64,000 nt of DNA from Paenirhizobium cremeum (GTDB lineage Bacteria; Pseudomonadota; Alphaproteobacteria; Rhizobiales; Rhizobiaceae): the NCBI RefSeq assembly GCF_022884085.1, contig NZ_JAGGCS010000002.1, positions 248,001 to 312,000 of the forward strand, in the 5' to 3' direction. The translations under genes and the position numbers were made by a program. Positions 1 through 8,682 of this stretch are shown in pieces (position 1 is the stretch's first letter; every line of letters starts with the position of its first letter). The notes under the pieces are model-generated. The model saw only the letters and a program-made list of their open reading frames with translations. It was not told the origin of the DNA and searched no databases.

Positions 1-2
1 AC

Positions 3-734
3 CGTCTGGCGATTTCCGTCGGTGCCGCGCTTGCCGGACTGGTTCCGGGCCGTGTTTCGACCGAAGTCGACGCCGATCTTTCCTTCGACACCAAGGGGTC
101 GATTGCCAAGGCGCATGAAATCATCGCCGGCTACAAGGAACGCGGCATCGAGCGTGACCGCATCCTCATCAAGCTCGCTTCCACCTGGGAAGGCATCCGC
201 GCCGCGGAAGTGCTGCAGAAGGAAGGTATCGACTGCAACCTGACGCTTCTCTTCTCCAAGGCCCAGGCGATTGCCTGCGCCGAGGCGAATGTGTTCCTGA
301 TCTCGCCCTTCGTCGGTCGCATTCTCGACTGGTACAAGAAGTCGACGGGCGAAAACTACACTTCGGAAACCGATCCGGGCGTGCTCTCGGTCCGGGCGAT
401 CTACAATTACTACAAGGTCAACGGCATCAAGACGATCGTGATGGGCGCCTCCTTCCGCAATGCCGGAGAGATCGAGGCGCTGGCCGGTTGCGACCGCCTG
501 ACGATCAGCCCGGCGCTGCTCGACGAACTCGACAAGGATACGGGCCCGCTCGCCCAGGTTCTGTCGGCCGACAAGGTCACGGCGGACCCGCTCGTTACGC
601 TCGACGAGAAGGCCTTCCGCTGGGCGCTCAACGAAGACGCCATGGCGACCGAAAAGCTTGCCGAAGGCATCCGCGCATTCGCCAAGGATCTCGGCACGCT
701 GCGCAGCCAGGTTGCCAAGGCCCTTGCCGCCTGA
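3..734 (+). CDS. tal: Transaldolase (5' end outside window)
   Basis: The last 243 codons of a transaldolase; the start lies left of the window. The enzyme moves a dihydroxyacetone unit between sedoheptulose 7-phosphate and glyceraldehyde 3-phosphate in the non-oxidative pentose phosphate pathway, in the cytosol. The Schiff-base lysine is in the segment ILIKLAST. It is followed by the family blocks [18 protein letters not shown] and VMGASFRN, which match the long TalB type (about 320 residues) rather than the short TalC type. The gene ends in TGA and is followed by a convergent gene 45 nt later. No terminator was recognised between them. The identity is very secure; only the N-terminus is unseen. 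Confidence 0.96.
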   Translation, partial: RLAISVGAALAGLVPGRVSTEVDADLSFDTKGSIAKAHEIIAGYKERGIERDRILIKLASTWEGIRAAEVLQKEGIDCNLTLLFSKAQAIACAEANVFLISPFVGRILDWYKKSTGENYTSETDPGVLSVRAIYNYYKVNGIKTIVMGASFRNAGEIEALAGCDRLTISPALLDELDKDTGPLAQVLSADKVTADPLVTLDEKAFRWALNEDAMATEKLAEGIRAFAKDLGTLRSQVAKALAA

Positions 735-779
735 TGGTCGCCGTTTCACCTCCCTGCCTGTCCGGCGGGGGGGTGTTGC

Positions 780-1475
780 TTACCAGTTCATCACGACATT
801 GTCGGGGATGAAGTAGGTTTCCACACCCTCGATCGTCACCACTGCATTTGCGCCTTCCTTGCGGGAGCGAACCTCCGCGCCATCCTCGCTGGTAAAGCGT
901 CCGGCGCGATAGATCAGCGAGCGGACGACACCATCCGGCGTTTCGATGGCGATTTCGGCGCTGGTGCCATGACGCTGCAGTCCGAAGGGGCAACGGAAGA
1001 GCCGCGGATCGCGGCCGAAGCGGCAGTTGAAGGCGCCGGTTCGTTCGTAGCCGTTAGCACCCGGCCATGACGGATCGGCGGGATAGGGCCGATAGGCGCC
1101 GTCGGGTTCCACATATTCATCTTCATCGCTCACATAGCGGCCGTTGACCCAGCCGCTCAGGCGTGGCCGGTCGTAGGTGGCGATCCGGCACCAGTAGCCG
1201 CCTTCGCGTTCCCGGCAACCGAGATTGCGGATCGGCGTTCCTTCCTCCAGCACGCCGATGATGCGGAACGCGGGTCCTGGGCCGGAGCGCACGTTCAGCG
1301 TATCGCCGGGGCGCAGGCCCATGACGTGCCAGTAGGAGGCATCGTCCGATGGGTTGGAATAGAGGTTCGGCGCCGGGACAACCCGAGGTTCTTCTGCGCT
1401 GAGCGTTCGCGGGAGCAGCACGGCGGCAACTGCCAGAAGGACGGTCGAGAGAAAGAGGGGCATGGCGCGGCGCAT
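780..1475 (-). CDS. Secreted SH3-domain protein, function unknown
   Basis: A 231-residue exported protein. The chosen ATG at 1475 is preceded by GGAG 8 nt upstream and starts a classical signal peptide (MRRAMPLF, a hydrophobic stretch, LSAEEP), so cleavage is expected near residue 26. A longer frame to 1613 has no signal-peptide logic. Residues of about 50-120 form a bacterial SH3 (SH3b) domain, seen as DTLNVRSGPG, a following VLEEGTPI strand and GWVNGRYVSD. SH3b domains usually bind peptidoglycan or peptides in the periplasm. The C-terminal half, with four cysteines, resembles no domain I recognise. It is divergent from the MarR gene. Its role is probably in the cell envelope; this is inference. 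Confidence 0.8.
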   Translation of the reverse strand: MRRAMPLFLSTVLLAVAAVLLPRTLSAEEPRVVPAPNLYSNPSDDASYWHVMGLRPGDTLNVRSGPGPAFRIIGVLEEGTPIRNLGCREREGGYWCRIATYDRPRLSGWVNGRYVSDEDEYVEPDGAYRPYPADPSWPGANGYERTGAFNCRFGRDPRLFRCPFGLQRHGTSAEIAIETPDGVVRSLIYRAGRFTSEDGAEVRSRKEGANAVVTIEGVETYFIPDNVVMNW

Positions 1476-1633
1476 CGAGGAACTCCGTTGATTGCGACGG
1501 ACGATAATACAGCGGCGGTCTTGCTGCCGGATTATCCACGGGGAAGGTAAACGCCACCCTTTGCGCGGGCTCTGGGGCGACGATTTTCCTCGAGGATTGC
1601 TGCGGCGCAGCAAAAATGCTTGCGATCAAAATA

Positions 1634-1650
1634 GATTTGATGCAAATCAA
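1634..1650. promoter_or_regulatory. Candidate MarR operator overlapping the marR leader
   Basis: GATTTG-ATG-CAAATC at 1634-1648 is a perfect inverted repeat. It overlaps a second one, TTGAT-gcaa-ATCAA, at 1637-1650. Both lie within 22 nt of the marR start codon, where MarR proteins often bind to repress their own operon. Binding is inferred from position and symmetry only. Confidence 0.45.
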
Positions 1651-1655
1651 TCTGC

Positions 1656-2114
1656 ATGGATACAAAATTGCGCAGGGAATTCGGATTTCGTCTCGTCGGA
1701 CTGTCGCGCCGCTGGCGTCAGCACGTGGACGAGGGTGTGGCCGCCGTCGGGCTGAGCGATGCGACATGGTCGCCGCTCTTCCATCTGCACAGGATCGGCG
1801 ACGGTCTGACGCAGAAGGAGCTTGCTGCGCACATCGGCCTCGACGGATCGAGCCTCGTGCGTCTTCTCGACATTCTCGAGCGGCAGGGGCTGGTGGAGCG
1901 CCGCACGGAAGCGGAGGACCGCAGGGCCAGGCGTCTTTACCTCACGCCTTCGGGCACGCAGCGCGTCTCGGCCATTCTGGAGCGCCTGCTGCCCCTGGAA
2001 GACGAAATGCTGCGGGATCTTTCCGATGCCGAGATTGCCGTGCTGCTCGGCGCCTTCGAGAAGATCGAGGCCCGCATCCGGGCCGCGCATGAGACCGGGA
2101 GCACCGAACGATGA
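1656..2114 (+). CDS. MarR-family transcriptional regulator
   Basis: A 152-residue MarR regulator. The winged helix-turn-helix runs from about residue 30 to 105. LTQKELAAHIGLDGSSLVRLLD is the recognition region, and RRTEAEDRRARRLYLT is the wing with its usual DxR pattern. N- and C-terminal helices provide dimerisation. The stop overlaps the start of the FUSC transporter by 4 nt (ATGA), so the two are translationally coupled and the regulator most likely controls that pump. A palindrome in its own leader (1634-1650) suggests autorepression relieved by a small aromatic or phenolic ligand, as is common in this family; the ligand is not known. Confidence 0.93.
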   Translation: MDTKLRREFGFRLVGLSRRWRQHVDEGVAAVGLSDATWSPLFHLHRIGDGLTQKELAAHIGLDGSSLVRLLDILERQGLVERRTEAEDRRARRLYLTPSGTQRVSAILERLLPLEDEMLRDLSDAEIAVLLGAFEKIEARIRAAHETGSTER

Positions 2115-4042
2115 CGCCGGCACAGCGCATGGGGAGACTCGGTTTCGATCTGCCGCGGTTGAATTTCGCGTTCAGGACCGCGGTTGCGGCGTGCCTGGCA
2201 TTGTTCATTGCATGGCTGCTCGGGCTTGAGCATCCGCAGTGGGCGGCGATGACGGTCTGGGCGGCGGCGCAGCCCACGCGCGGCCAGCTCTTGGAGAAGG
2301 GCCTCTTTCGTGCCGTGGGGACGGTGATTGGCGTTGCAGCCGGGGTCGGTCTCGTCGCGGTTTCCGGCGGAGACCCCCGGCCGCTTGTCATCGGCCTCTC
2401 TGTCTGGATCGGGCTCTGCGTCGCGGCCGGCAATCTGTTGCGCGGTTATGTCTCCTATGGCGCAATGTTGTCGGGTTACTCGGCATCCATGGTGGCGCTG
2501 CTCGATACCGGTCATCCGGATCATGTGCTGTCCCTCGGCGCCGATCGGGCGGCGACCATCATGGTGGGCGTTCTGACCGCGCTGGCGGTCGGTTGGCTTT
2601 TGACGCCGGCCGCCGCCGAAAACGAGATGACCGGCCGGATGCGCCGTGTCACGGCGCGGCTGTTGCGCGACCTTGCTATAGCGCTCAGGGGTGGGAACAT
2701 CACGACGCTCGGCGATGAGCAGCGGGCGCTGCTCGCCGAAATGGCGGCCATCGACGAGGTTCTCGATCCCCATGGCGCGGGGTCGTTCCGCTCGCGTCAG
2801 GCGGTTCGCGCCATGCGCACGGTGCTTTCGGTGCAGATATCGCTGCTGCTGGCCGGGCGTCGGGCCGGTCATGGCCGAGACGGAGGCATCGCCGATCTGC
2901 TCGACGAGGCCGCGGCCGGTTTCGAGGCGGGCAATGGTTCCGACGGTCCGCTGGCCCGCATCGACGCGGCGGCCGCACTTGCTGGCCGCGGCACCGATCT
3001 CGGGGACGCGCTGCAAACGCTGAGCGAGGCCATTCGCGCCCATCGCGTGGCCCTCGGCCAGCATGTGGAAAAGGCTGTACATGCGGGCCATGCCAGCCAT
3101 CCGGTGGTATTGCACCGCGACTGGATCGGGGCGCGTCAGGCATCGATACGGGCAACGTTCTGCATGCTACTGGTCGGGCTCCTGTGGGTCGTGACGGGCT
3201 GGGAGGCCGCGCCCTTCCTGCTGCTCGGCCTGTCGATCATGACGACGATCTTCTCGACCTTCGACAATCCCGCTCACATGATGCGATTCGTGCTGCTCGG
3301 ACAGGTCTTCGGCGCGTTTGGGGCGCTTGCCTGCCGGTTCCTCGTCTGGCCGTTTGCCGGTAGCGAACTTCAGGTGGTGCTGCTGACGATGCCGTTCATC
3401 CTGGGGGCTTCGCTGTTCTTCTCCCATCGGCGCACGCTTCCCGCCGCATTCGACTATGCCATGGTGTCGCTGCTGCTCCTGCACCCGACCTATCCGTTGA
3501 CGGGGGACTTTTCCTCGATGCTGTCGGGCGCGGTTGCGGTCGTGCTGGCTCCGGTCGTGGCGCTCGTCGCCTACAGGCTGATCTTCCCGCTCAATGCCGG
3601 CAAACGTCTCGAAACGCTGATCGTCACGATGGTGCACGAGTTGCAGGACATGGCGCGGGCGGAGGATGCCTCGCAGCACCGCCTGACCTGGCGGGGGCGT
3701 CTCTATCACCGTCTCTTCCGGATGATCCGGTTCGCCGAGCGCAGCGGCGACACGCATCGCGATGTCACCGATGGCGGGCTTGCTGTCCTGTCGATCGGCT
3801 ATTCGATCCTCTCCCTGCAGGATCTCGTCCGTTCAGGCGCCTTGTCCGATGGCGCGGAACGGGCTGCCAAGGCAGCACTAGAGCGATTGAGGAGGGTGAG
3901 CTCGGAGCCAGAAAAAGCCGCGGCCGCGCTGGCGCGTGCCGGTGGAAGGCTTTCCACGGCGCACCCGCGCGAAAGCGCTTCCGTTGCGGGAGCCGCCGAG
4001 GCGCTTCGGGCGAACGTCGCTTTCATGAAGCGGGCCGGGTAG
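2111..4042 (+). CDS. FUSC-family inner-membrane transporter (AaeB-like)
   Basis: A 643-residue membrane protein of the fusaric acid resistance / aromatic acid exporter (FUSC, AaeB) family. It has the family's twofold design. A first membrane block spans about residues 18-180, beginning with FAFRTAVAACLALFIAWLLG and including WAAMTVW and QPTRGQLLEKG. A cytoplasmic segment follows, then a second membrane block at about 345-490, and a C-terminal soluble helical tail. Such proteins export aromatic carboxylates such as p-hydroxybenzoate, usually with a periplasmic adaptor. No HlyD-type adaptor gene is adjacent here. It is co-transcribed with the upstream MarR gene through an ATGA overlap. The substrate is not determined. 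Confidence 0.88.
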   Translation: MTPAQRMGRLGFDLPRLNFAFRTAVAACLALFIAWLLGLEHPQWAAMTVWAAAQPTRGQLLEKGLFRAVGTVIGVAAGVGLVAVSGGDPRPLVIGLSVWIGLCVAAGNLLRGYVSYGAMLSGYSASMVALLDTGHPDHVLSLGADRAATIMVGVLTALAVGWLLTPAAAENEMTGRMRRVTARLLRDLAIALRGGNITTLGDEQRALLAEMAAIDEVLDPHGAGSFRSRQAVRAMRTVLSVQISLLLAGRRAGHGRDGGIADLLDEAAAGFEAGNGSDGPLARIDAAAALAGRGTDLGDALQTLSEAIRAHRVALGQHVEKAVHAGHASHPVVLHRDWIGARQASIRATFCMLLVGLLWVVTGWEAAPFLLLGLSIMTTIFSTFDNPAHMMRFVLLGQVFGAFGALACRFLVWPFAGSELQVVLLTMPFILGASLFFSHRRTLPAAFDYAMVSLLLLHPTYPLTGDFSSMLSGAVAVVLAPVVALVAYRLIFPLNAGKRLETLIVTMVHELQDMARAEDASQHRLTWRGRLYHRLFRMIRFAERSGDTHRDVTDGGLAVLSIGYSILSLQDLVRSGALSDGAERAAKAALERLRRVSSEPEKAAAALARAGGRLSTAHPRESASVAGAAEALRANVAFMKRAG

Positions 4043-4124
4043 GCCGAAAGAGAGAGGGGCGTTGCAAAAGCCACACTGCCGCCGACCGCAAGTTTCAGGC
4101 TCCAGTGAAGCGCAAAGCATCTCC

Positions 4125-4258
4125 CCCGTCATGCCGGACTTGACCCGGCATCCAGCGATCCGACGTCCGTCGGGTCAAAAAACTCTTCCAGCCCAGGGAT
4201 TTGGGCTGGATGGATGCCTGTGACGAGCACATCCATGACGGCATGGAAAAGCCCGTAC
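4125..4258. repeat. Dispersed palindromic repeat, family A copy 1
   Basis: Intergenic element between the convergent FUSC and aldehyde dehydrogenase genes. Its left end, beginning CCCGTCATGCCGGA, folds back on itself (GCCGG...CCGGC) and is shared with the element at 25018-25132. Its right end, around 4246-4254, carries the inverse ATGACGG. The inner part contains a second hairpin (CCAGCCCA...TGGGCTGG). No ORF lies inside. It looks like a short non-autonomous repeat of a type common in alphaproteobacteria. Confidence 0.7.
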
Positions 4259-4330
4259 ACCGTCGGGCGCAAACGCGCGGATTTGCCGGCCGTCTGACGG
4301 CGCGTTCGATACCGCGCCGTTGACTGCTGT

Positions 4331-5755
4331 TCAATGCGCGATCATGACGTGGCGGACTGCGGTGTAGTCCTCCAGCGCGTAGACCGACATGTCCTTGCCG
4401 TAGCCGGACTGCTTCAGGCCGCCATGGGGCATTTCATTGCACAGCATGAAGTGGGTGTTGATCCAGGTGCAGCCGTAGCGCAGACGGGCGGCGGTCTTCA
4501 TGGCGCGGGAAATGTCCTTGGTCCAGACGGAGGAAGCAAGGCCGTAGTCGCTGTCGTTCGCCCAGGCGATGGCGTCCTCTGTTTCGGAGAAGCGGGTGAC
4601 GGACACGACCGGGCCGAAGACCTCGCGGCGGACGATCTCGTCGTCCTGCAGGGCGCCGGCGATGACGGTAGGGGTGTAGAAAAAGCCCTTGTCGCCCGAG
4701 ACCTTGCCGCCGGTGACGACTTCCATGTGCTTGTGCTCGGCGGCGCGGGTGACGAAGCTCTCTACGCGGTCGCGCTGGCGCTTCGAGATGAGCGGGCCGA
4801 TCTCGTTTTCGGTGTCGTCGGCCTGGTTGAACTTCAGCGTCGAGACCGCGGAGGCGAGGTCGGCGACGAAATTGTCATAGACCTTGTCGGCGGCATAGAT
4901 GCGGCAGGCGGCGGTGCAGTCCTGACCGGCATTGTAATAACCGAAGGTGCGGATGGCGGAGACGACGGCGTCGATGTCGGCATCGTCATAGACGATGACC
5001 GGCGCCTTGCCGCCGAGTTCGAGATGGGTTCGCTTGACGGTCTTCGACGCAGCCGCCAGCACCTTCTTGCCGGTGGCGATGTCGCCGGTGATCGACACCA
5101 TGCCGATCTTCGGGTGGTTGATGAGCGCGTTTCCGACGCTCTCGCCACGGCCGAGCACGACGTTGACCACGCCTTCCGGCAGGATGTCGGCGAGAAGCTT
5201 CGCCATCTTGAGGGCTGTGAGCGGCGTCTGTTCGGAGGGCTTGAAGACCACGGTATTGCCCCCGGCGATTGCCGGTGCGAGCTTCCAGGCCATCATCATC
5301 AGAGGGTAGTTCCACGGCGCGATGGAGCCGACGATGCCAACCGGATCGCGGCGGATCATCGAGGTGAAGCCCGGCAGGTATTCGCCGGCGACCGGGGCAT
5401 GCAACGAGCGGATGGCGCCGGCGAAGAAACGCCAGCAATCGACGATGGCGGGGATTTCATCGTTCTTCACGGCATTGATCGGCTTGCCGCAATTGAGGCT
5501 CTCCAGCGCGGCGAAACCGTCGGCATCCTTCTCGATGGCGTCGGCGATTGCCAAGAGGTAGGCAGAACGCTGGCCGGGCGTTGTGGCGGCCCAGTCTTCG
5601 AAGGCTTTTTCAGCAGCGTCGACAGCGGCGTCGATCTGGCCGAGAGAGGCTTCGGGCAGGTCGAGGATCACTTCCCCGGTCTTGGGGTTGAGGATCTTTT
5701 CCTCGGTTTCCGTGCCGGCTTCGAATGTCGCGCCGATCAGCATTTGCGTGTCCAT
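4331..5755 (-). CDS. patD: Gamma-aminobutyraldehyde dehydrogenase (YdcW/PatD)
   Basis: A 474-residue NAD-dependent aldehyde dehydrogenase. It oxidises 4-aminobutanal, made from putrescine, to GABA in the cytosol. Visible catalytic elements are oxyanion Asn149 in APWNYP, general base Glu246 in LELGGK, and nucleophile Cys280 in [14 protein letters not shown]. That last block is characteristic of the YdcW branch and differs from the GQVC or GEVC blocks of ordinary betaine aldehyde dehydrogenases. It is the last gene of a ydcSTUVW-type operon, 29 nt after the permease, with GGGAGA before the ATG. The context supports putrescine breakdown: import, transamination by an enzyme encoded elsewhere, then this step. 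3-Aminopropanal or betaine aldehyde may be side substrates. Confidence 0.92.
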   Translation of the reverse strand: MDTQMLIGATFEAGTETEEKILNPKTGEVILDLPEASLGQIDAAVDAAEKAFEDWAATTPGQRSAYLLAIADAIEKDADGFAALESLNCGKPINAVKNDEIPAIVDCWRFFAGAIRSLHAPVAGEYLPGFTSMIRRDPVGIVGSIAPWNYPLMMMAWKLAPAIAGGNTVVFKPSEQTPLTALKMAKLLADILPEGVVNVVLGRGESVGNALINHPKIGMVSITGDIATGKKVLAAASKTVKRTHLELGGKAPVIVYDDADIDAVVSAIRTFGYYNAGQDCTAACRIYAADKVYDNFVADLASAVSTLKFNQADDTENEIGPLISKRQRDRVESFVTRAAEHKHMEVVTGGKVSGDKGFFYTPTVIAGALQDDEIVRREVFGPVVSVTRFSETEDAIAWANDSDYGLASSVWTKDISRAMKTAARLRYGCTWINTHFMLCNEMPHGGLKQSGYGKDMSVYALEDYTAVRHVMIAH

Positions 5756-5784
5756 TTTGGTTCTCCCTCAGTCTTGAATGGTTG

Positions 5785-6600
5785 TCATTTCCCGCTGCCG
5801 GCAACGCTGTCGGTATCGCGGGTGAGATAATAGGCGCCGAGGATCGGCAGGAAGGTGACGATCACCACGAGCATGGCGACGACGTTGGTCACCGGGCGCT
5901 GGCGCGGACGGATCAGTTCTTCCAGCATCCAGATCGGCAGGGTGGATTGCTGCCCGCCGGTGAAGGTCGTGACGATGACCTCGTCGAAGGACAGGGCGAA
6001 TGCCAGCATGCCGCCCGCAAGAAGTGCCGTCGCGATGTTCGGCAGGACCACGTAACGGAAAGTCTGGAAACCGTCGGCGCCAAGGTCCATCGAGGCCTCG
6101 ATCAGCGAGCCGGAGGTGCGGCGGAAGCGGGCGACGGCATTGTTGTAGACCACGACCACACAGAAGGTGCCGTGGCCGAGAACGATCGTCCACATCGAAT
6201 AGGGTATCTCGGCGATCGAGAAGGCCGAGCGCAGAGCGATGCCGGTGATGATGCCGGGAAGCGCGATCGGCAGGATGACGAGCAGCGAGATCGCTTCCCG
6301 GCCGAAGAAGGCGGTCCGGGCGACGGCTGCGGCGGCCAGCGTGCCGAGCACCAGCGCAATGGCGGTGGCGATCGCGGCGACCTTGAGCGAGAGGGTCAGC
6401 GCTTCCCAGACATCGGGGCGGTTCCAGGCGACGGCGAACCATTGGGTCGTAAAGCCCGGCGGGGGCCACTGGAAGCTCTTTTCCTCCGTCGTGAAGGCGT
6501 AGACGAAGATCAGGAGGATCGGCAGGTGCAGGAAGGCAAGGCCGCCTGCGGCTGCAAGCTTCAGCGGCCATCCGGCGTCATTGTTTCTGTCAGAGCGCAT
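5785..6600 (-). CDS. ydcV: Polyamine ABC transporter permease YdcV
   Basis: A 271-residue inner-membrane permease with about six membrane segments, of the PotC/PotI branch. The EAA loop that docks on the ATPase reads [20 protein letters not shown]. The ATG at 6600 has GGGAG about 8 nt upstream and overlaps the end of ydcU by 11 nt; a start at 6624 is possible but lacks a better site. Together with YdcU it forms the channel of the YdcSTUV importer for putrescine-like substrates. It is translationally coupled to ydcU and followed by the aldehyde dehydrogenase that handles the putrescine-derived product. Confidence 0.92.
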   Translation of the reverse strand: MRSDRNNDAGWPLKLAAAGGLAFLHLPILLIFVYAFTTEEKSFQWPPPGFTTQWFAVAWNRPDVWEALTLSLKVAAIATAIALVLGTLAAAAVARTAFFGREAISLLVILPIALPGIITGIALRSAFSIAEIPYSMWTIVLGHGTFCVVVVYNNAVARFRRTSGSLIEASMDLGADGFQTFRYVVLPNIATALLAGGMLAFALSFDEVIVTTFTGGQQSTLPIWMLEELIRPRQRPVTNVVAMLVVIVTFLPILGAYYLTRDTDSVAGSGK

Positions 6601-7540
6601 CGAAGGCTCCCATGCGTTTGGCAATCCAGAGATAGATGCCCATGATGACGATCGGCACGACCGAGAAGGCGGCGGCGAGCGGCACGTTGCCGGCCGTGCC
6701 CTGCTGGGTATAGACCGCCTGGCCGATGAAGAGGCGCGAGGAACCCACGATCTGCGGGATGATGTAGTCGCCGAGCGTCAGCGAGAAGGTGAAGATCGAG
6801 CCGGCGATGATGCCCGGCAGGGCGAGCGGCAAGAGCACATGGCGGAATGTCTGGTCCGGTTTCGCGCCGAGATCGGCGGAGGCCTCGATCAGATTGCCGG
6901 GCACGCGTTCCAGCGCTGCCTGGGTCGGCAGGATCATATAGGGCAGCCAGACATAGACGAAGACGATGAAGGTGCCGATATAGCTGATCGAAAGCGAATT
7001 GCCGCCGATGACGGGCAAGGCAAGCACGCCGTCGAGAAGCCAGGAGAGGTGAAGCTTGGCGAAGGCCCAGGTGAGGATGCCTTCCTTGGCGAGGATCAGC
7101 TTCCAGGCATAGACCTTGACGAGATAGCTCGACCATAAGGGCAGCATGACGCCGATATAGAAGAAGGCCTTCCATTTTCCCTTCGCGTAGCGCGCCGCGT
7201 AATAGGCAATCGGAAAGGCGAGGATTGCCGAGGCGAGCGTGACGGCGATCGCCATCAGCAGGGTGCGCAGGATGATGTCGAAATTCGACGGAATGAGAAG
7301 CTGCCCGTAGGTCGCGAGCGTGAACTCGTAGTTAATCATCCCGGAGAATTCGTCGATCGCGAAGAAGCTCTGCAGGAGGAGCGCGATCAGAGAGCCGACA
7401 TAGATGATGCCGAGCCAGAGTAGCGGCGGCACCAGCATCAGTGTGAGCAGCAGCGCGGGATGCCGCCAGAAGAGATCGGACAGGCGACGCAGCGGCCCGT
7501 TTCGGACTGGCAGGATGGAGGTGGCGACGAGATCGCTCAT
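6590..7540 (-). CDS. ydcU: Polyamine ABC transporter permease YdcU
   Basis: A 316-residue permease of the PotB/PotH branch. A cytoplasmic N-terminus of about 28 residues precedes six membrane helices. The ATPase-docking EAA loop is [20 protein letters not shown]. Its start overlaps the ydcT stop by 4 nt (ATGA) and its end overlaps ydcV, so the three genes are tightly coupled. It forms a heterodimeric channel with YdcV. The order S-T-U-V-W is the same as in the Escherichia coli ydc operon, which supports the assignment over a generic spermidine permease. Confidence 0.92.
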   Translation of the reverse strand: MSDLVATSILPVRNGPLRRLSDLFWRHPALLLTLMLVPPLLWLGIIYVGSLIALLLQSFFAIDEFSGMINYEFTLATYGQLLIPSNFDIILRTLLMAIAVTLASAILAFPIAYYAARYAKGKWKAFFYIGVMLPLWSSYLVKVYAWKLILAKEGILTWAFAKLHLSWLLDGVLALPVIGGNSLSISYIGTFIVFVYVWLPYMILPTQAALERVPGNLIEASADLGAKPDQTFRHVLLPLALPGIIAGSIFTFSLTLGDYIIPQIVGSSRLFIGQAVYTQQGTAGNVPLAAAFSVVPIVIMGIYLWIAKRMGAFDAL

Positions 7541-8526
7541 GCCGCGTCGTCCATGTAATGCAGGTCGGCGGGTTTCCAGGCGATTTCGGTATTATCGCCG
7601 ATCGCCGGAACGGGCTCGCCCGCGGGCACCATGACATTCAGGGAGATGTGGTCGAGCGTGACCGCGATGCGGGTTGCAGCACCGAGGAAGCTGTGGGACT
7701 TGACCACCGCGGGCAATCCGCTGCCGGAGACGACGCGGACTGCCTCCGGGCGCAGGCTCGCCCATCTTTCCTCGCCGCCCAGCCTTCTCGTCTCCGCGGG
7801 AGAAAGAATGTTGGAAGAGCCGACGAAATCCGCGACGAAGCGCGTCTTGGGGCGATTGTAAATCTCTTCCGGCGTGCCGGCCTGGACGATCCTACCCTCG
7901 TTGAAGACGGCGACGCGGTCGGCCATGGAGAGCGCTTCACCCTGGTCGTGGGTGACGAAGATGAAGGTGATGCCGAGGGATCGCTGCAGGGTCTTCAGCT
8001 CTTCCTGCATGCGTTCGCGAAGCTTGAGGTCGAGCGCACCGAGCGGCTCGTCGAGCAGCAGCACCTTGGGCTTGTTGACCAGTGCGCGGGCGAGCGCCAC
8101 GCGCTGGCGCTGGCCGCCGGAGAGCTGGCCGGGCTTGCGGGCGCCGTAGCCGGGGAGCTTGACGAGGTCGAGCGCCTGTTCGGCCATCTGCAGCCGTTCG
8201 GATTTCTCCACCCCTTTCACCATCAGCCCGTAGGCGACGTTGTCGAGGATATTGAGATGCGGGAAGAGGGCGTAATCTTGGAAGACCGTGTTGACGTTGC
8301 GGCGATAGGGCGGGACGCCTTCCGCCGTTTCGCCGAAGATCTCGATATGGCCGGAGGTGGGCTGCTCGAAGCCGGCAATCAGGCGCAGGCAGGTCGTCTT
8401 GCCAGAACCGGACGGGCCGAGCATGGCAAAGAACTCGCCGGGCGCGATCACGAGATCGACGCCGTCGACGGCTTTGACGGTGCCGAAATGGCGCGACACC
8501 TGCGAGAATTCAACGGCTGCGGTCAT
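7537..8526 (-). CDS. ydcT: Polyamine ABC transporter ATP-binding protein YdcT
   Basis: A 329-residue ABC ATPase. Walker A is GPSGSGKTT, the signature is LSGGQRQR, Walker B and D-loop are LLLDEPLGALD, and the H-loop is VTHDQGEAL. A C-terminal TOBE-type region (from about residue 240) is typical of the PotA/MalK group and often senses inducer or substrate. The ATG at 8526 was chosen because the protein then begins directly before the ABC fold (MTAAVEFSQVSRHFG); the upstream extension lies in a repeat element. It energises YdcU/YdcV at the cytoplasmic face. A hairpin repeat of about 120 nt separates it from the binding-protein gene ydcS. Confidence 0.93.
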   Translation of the reverse strand: MTAAVEFSQVSRHFGTVKAVDGVDLVIAPGEFFAMLGPSGSGKTTCLRLIAGFEQPTSGHIEIFGETAEGVPPYRRNVNTVFQDYALFPHLNILDNVAYGLMVKGVEKSERLQMAEQALDLVKLPGYGARKPGQLSGGQRQRVALARALVNKPKVLLLDEPLGALDLKLRERMQEELKTLQRSLGITFIFVTHDQGEALSMADRVAVFNEGRIVQAGTPEEIYNRPKTRFVADFVGSSNILSPAETRRLGGEERWASLRPEAVRVVSGSGLPAVVKSHSFLGAATRIAVTLDHISLNVMVPAGEPVPAIGDNTEIAWKPADLHYMDDAA

Positions 8527-8565
8527 GGGTACTCCGAATGATTTTGATTGGCCTCGGCCTGTCGA

Positions 8566-8678
8566 CCCCTTCTCCCCATCGGGGAGAAGTGCCGAGCGCA
8601 TGCGAGGCGATGAGGAGGCGGCAGGCTCGGCCCCCTCATCCGCCCTTCGGGCACCTTCTCCCCGCTGGGGAGAAGGGG
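8566..8678. repeat. Palindromic repeat, family B, inside the ydc operon
   Basis: Fills the ydcS-ydcT gap. A left hairpin TTCTCCCC-atc-GGGGAGAA lies at 8570-8588, and a right hairpin CCTTCTCCCC...GGGGAGAAGG lies near the ydcS stop. The core contains CCCCCTCATCCGCCC. This is the common rhizobial intergenic repeat type. In the mRNA the hairpins directly follow ydcS, where they could slow decay or reduce read-through into ydcT. Confidence 0.7.
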
Positions 8679-8682
8679 ATTT

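Noticed and set aside
4331..5755. Naming the aldehyde dehydrogenase as betaine aldehyde dehydrogenase (betB)
   Set aside because: The active-site block [14 protein letters not shown] and the place in a ydcSTUVW-type operon point to aminobutyraldehyde dehydrogenase.
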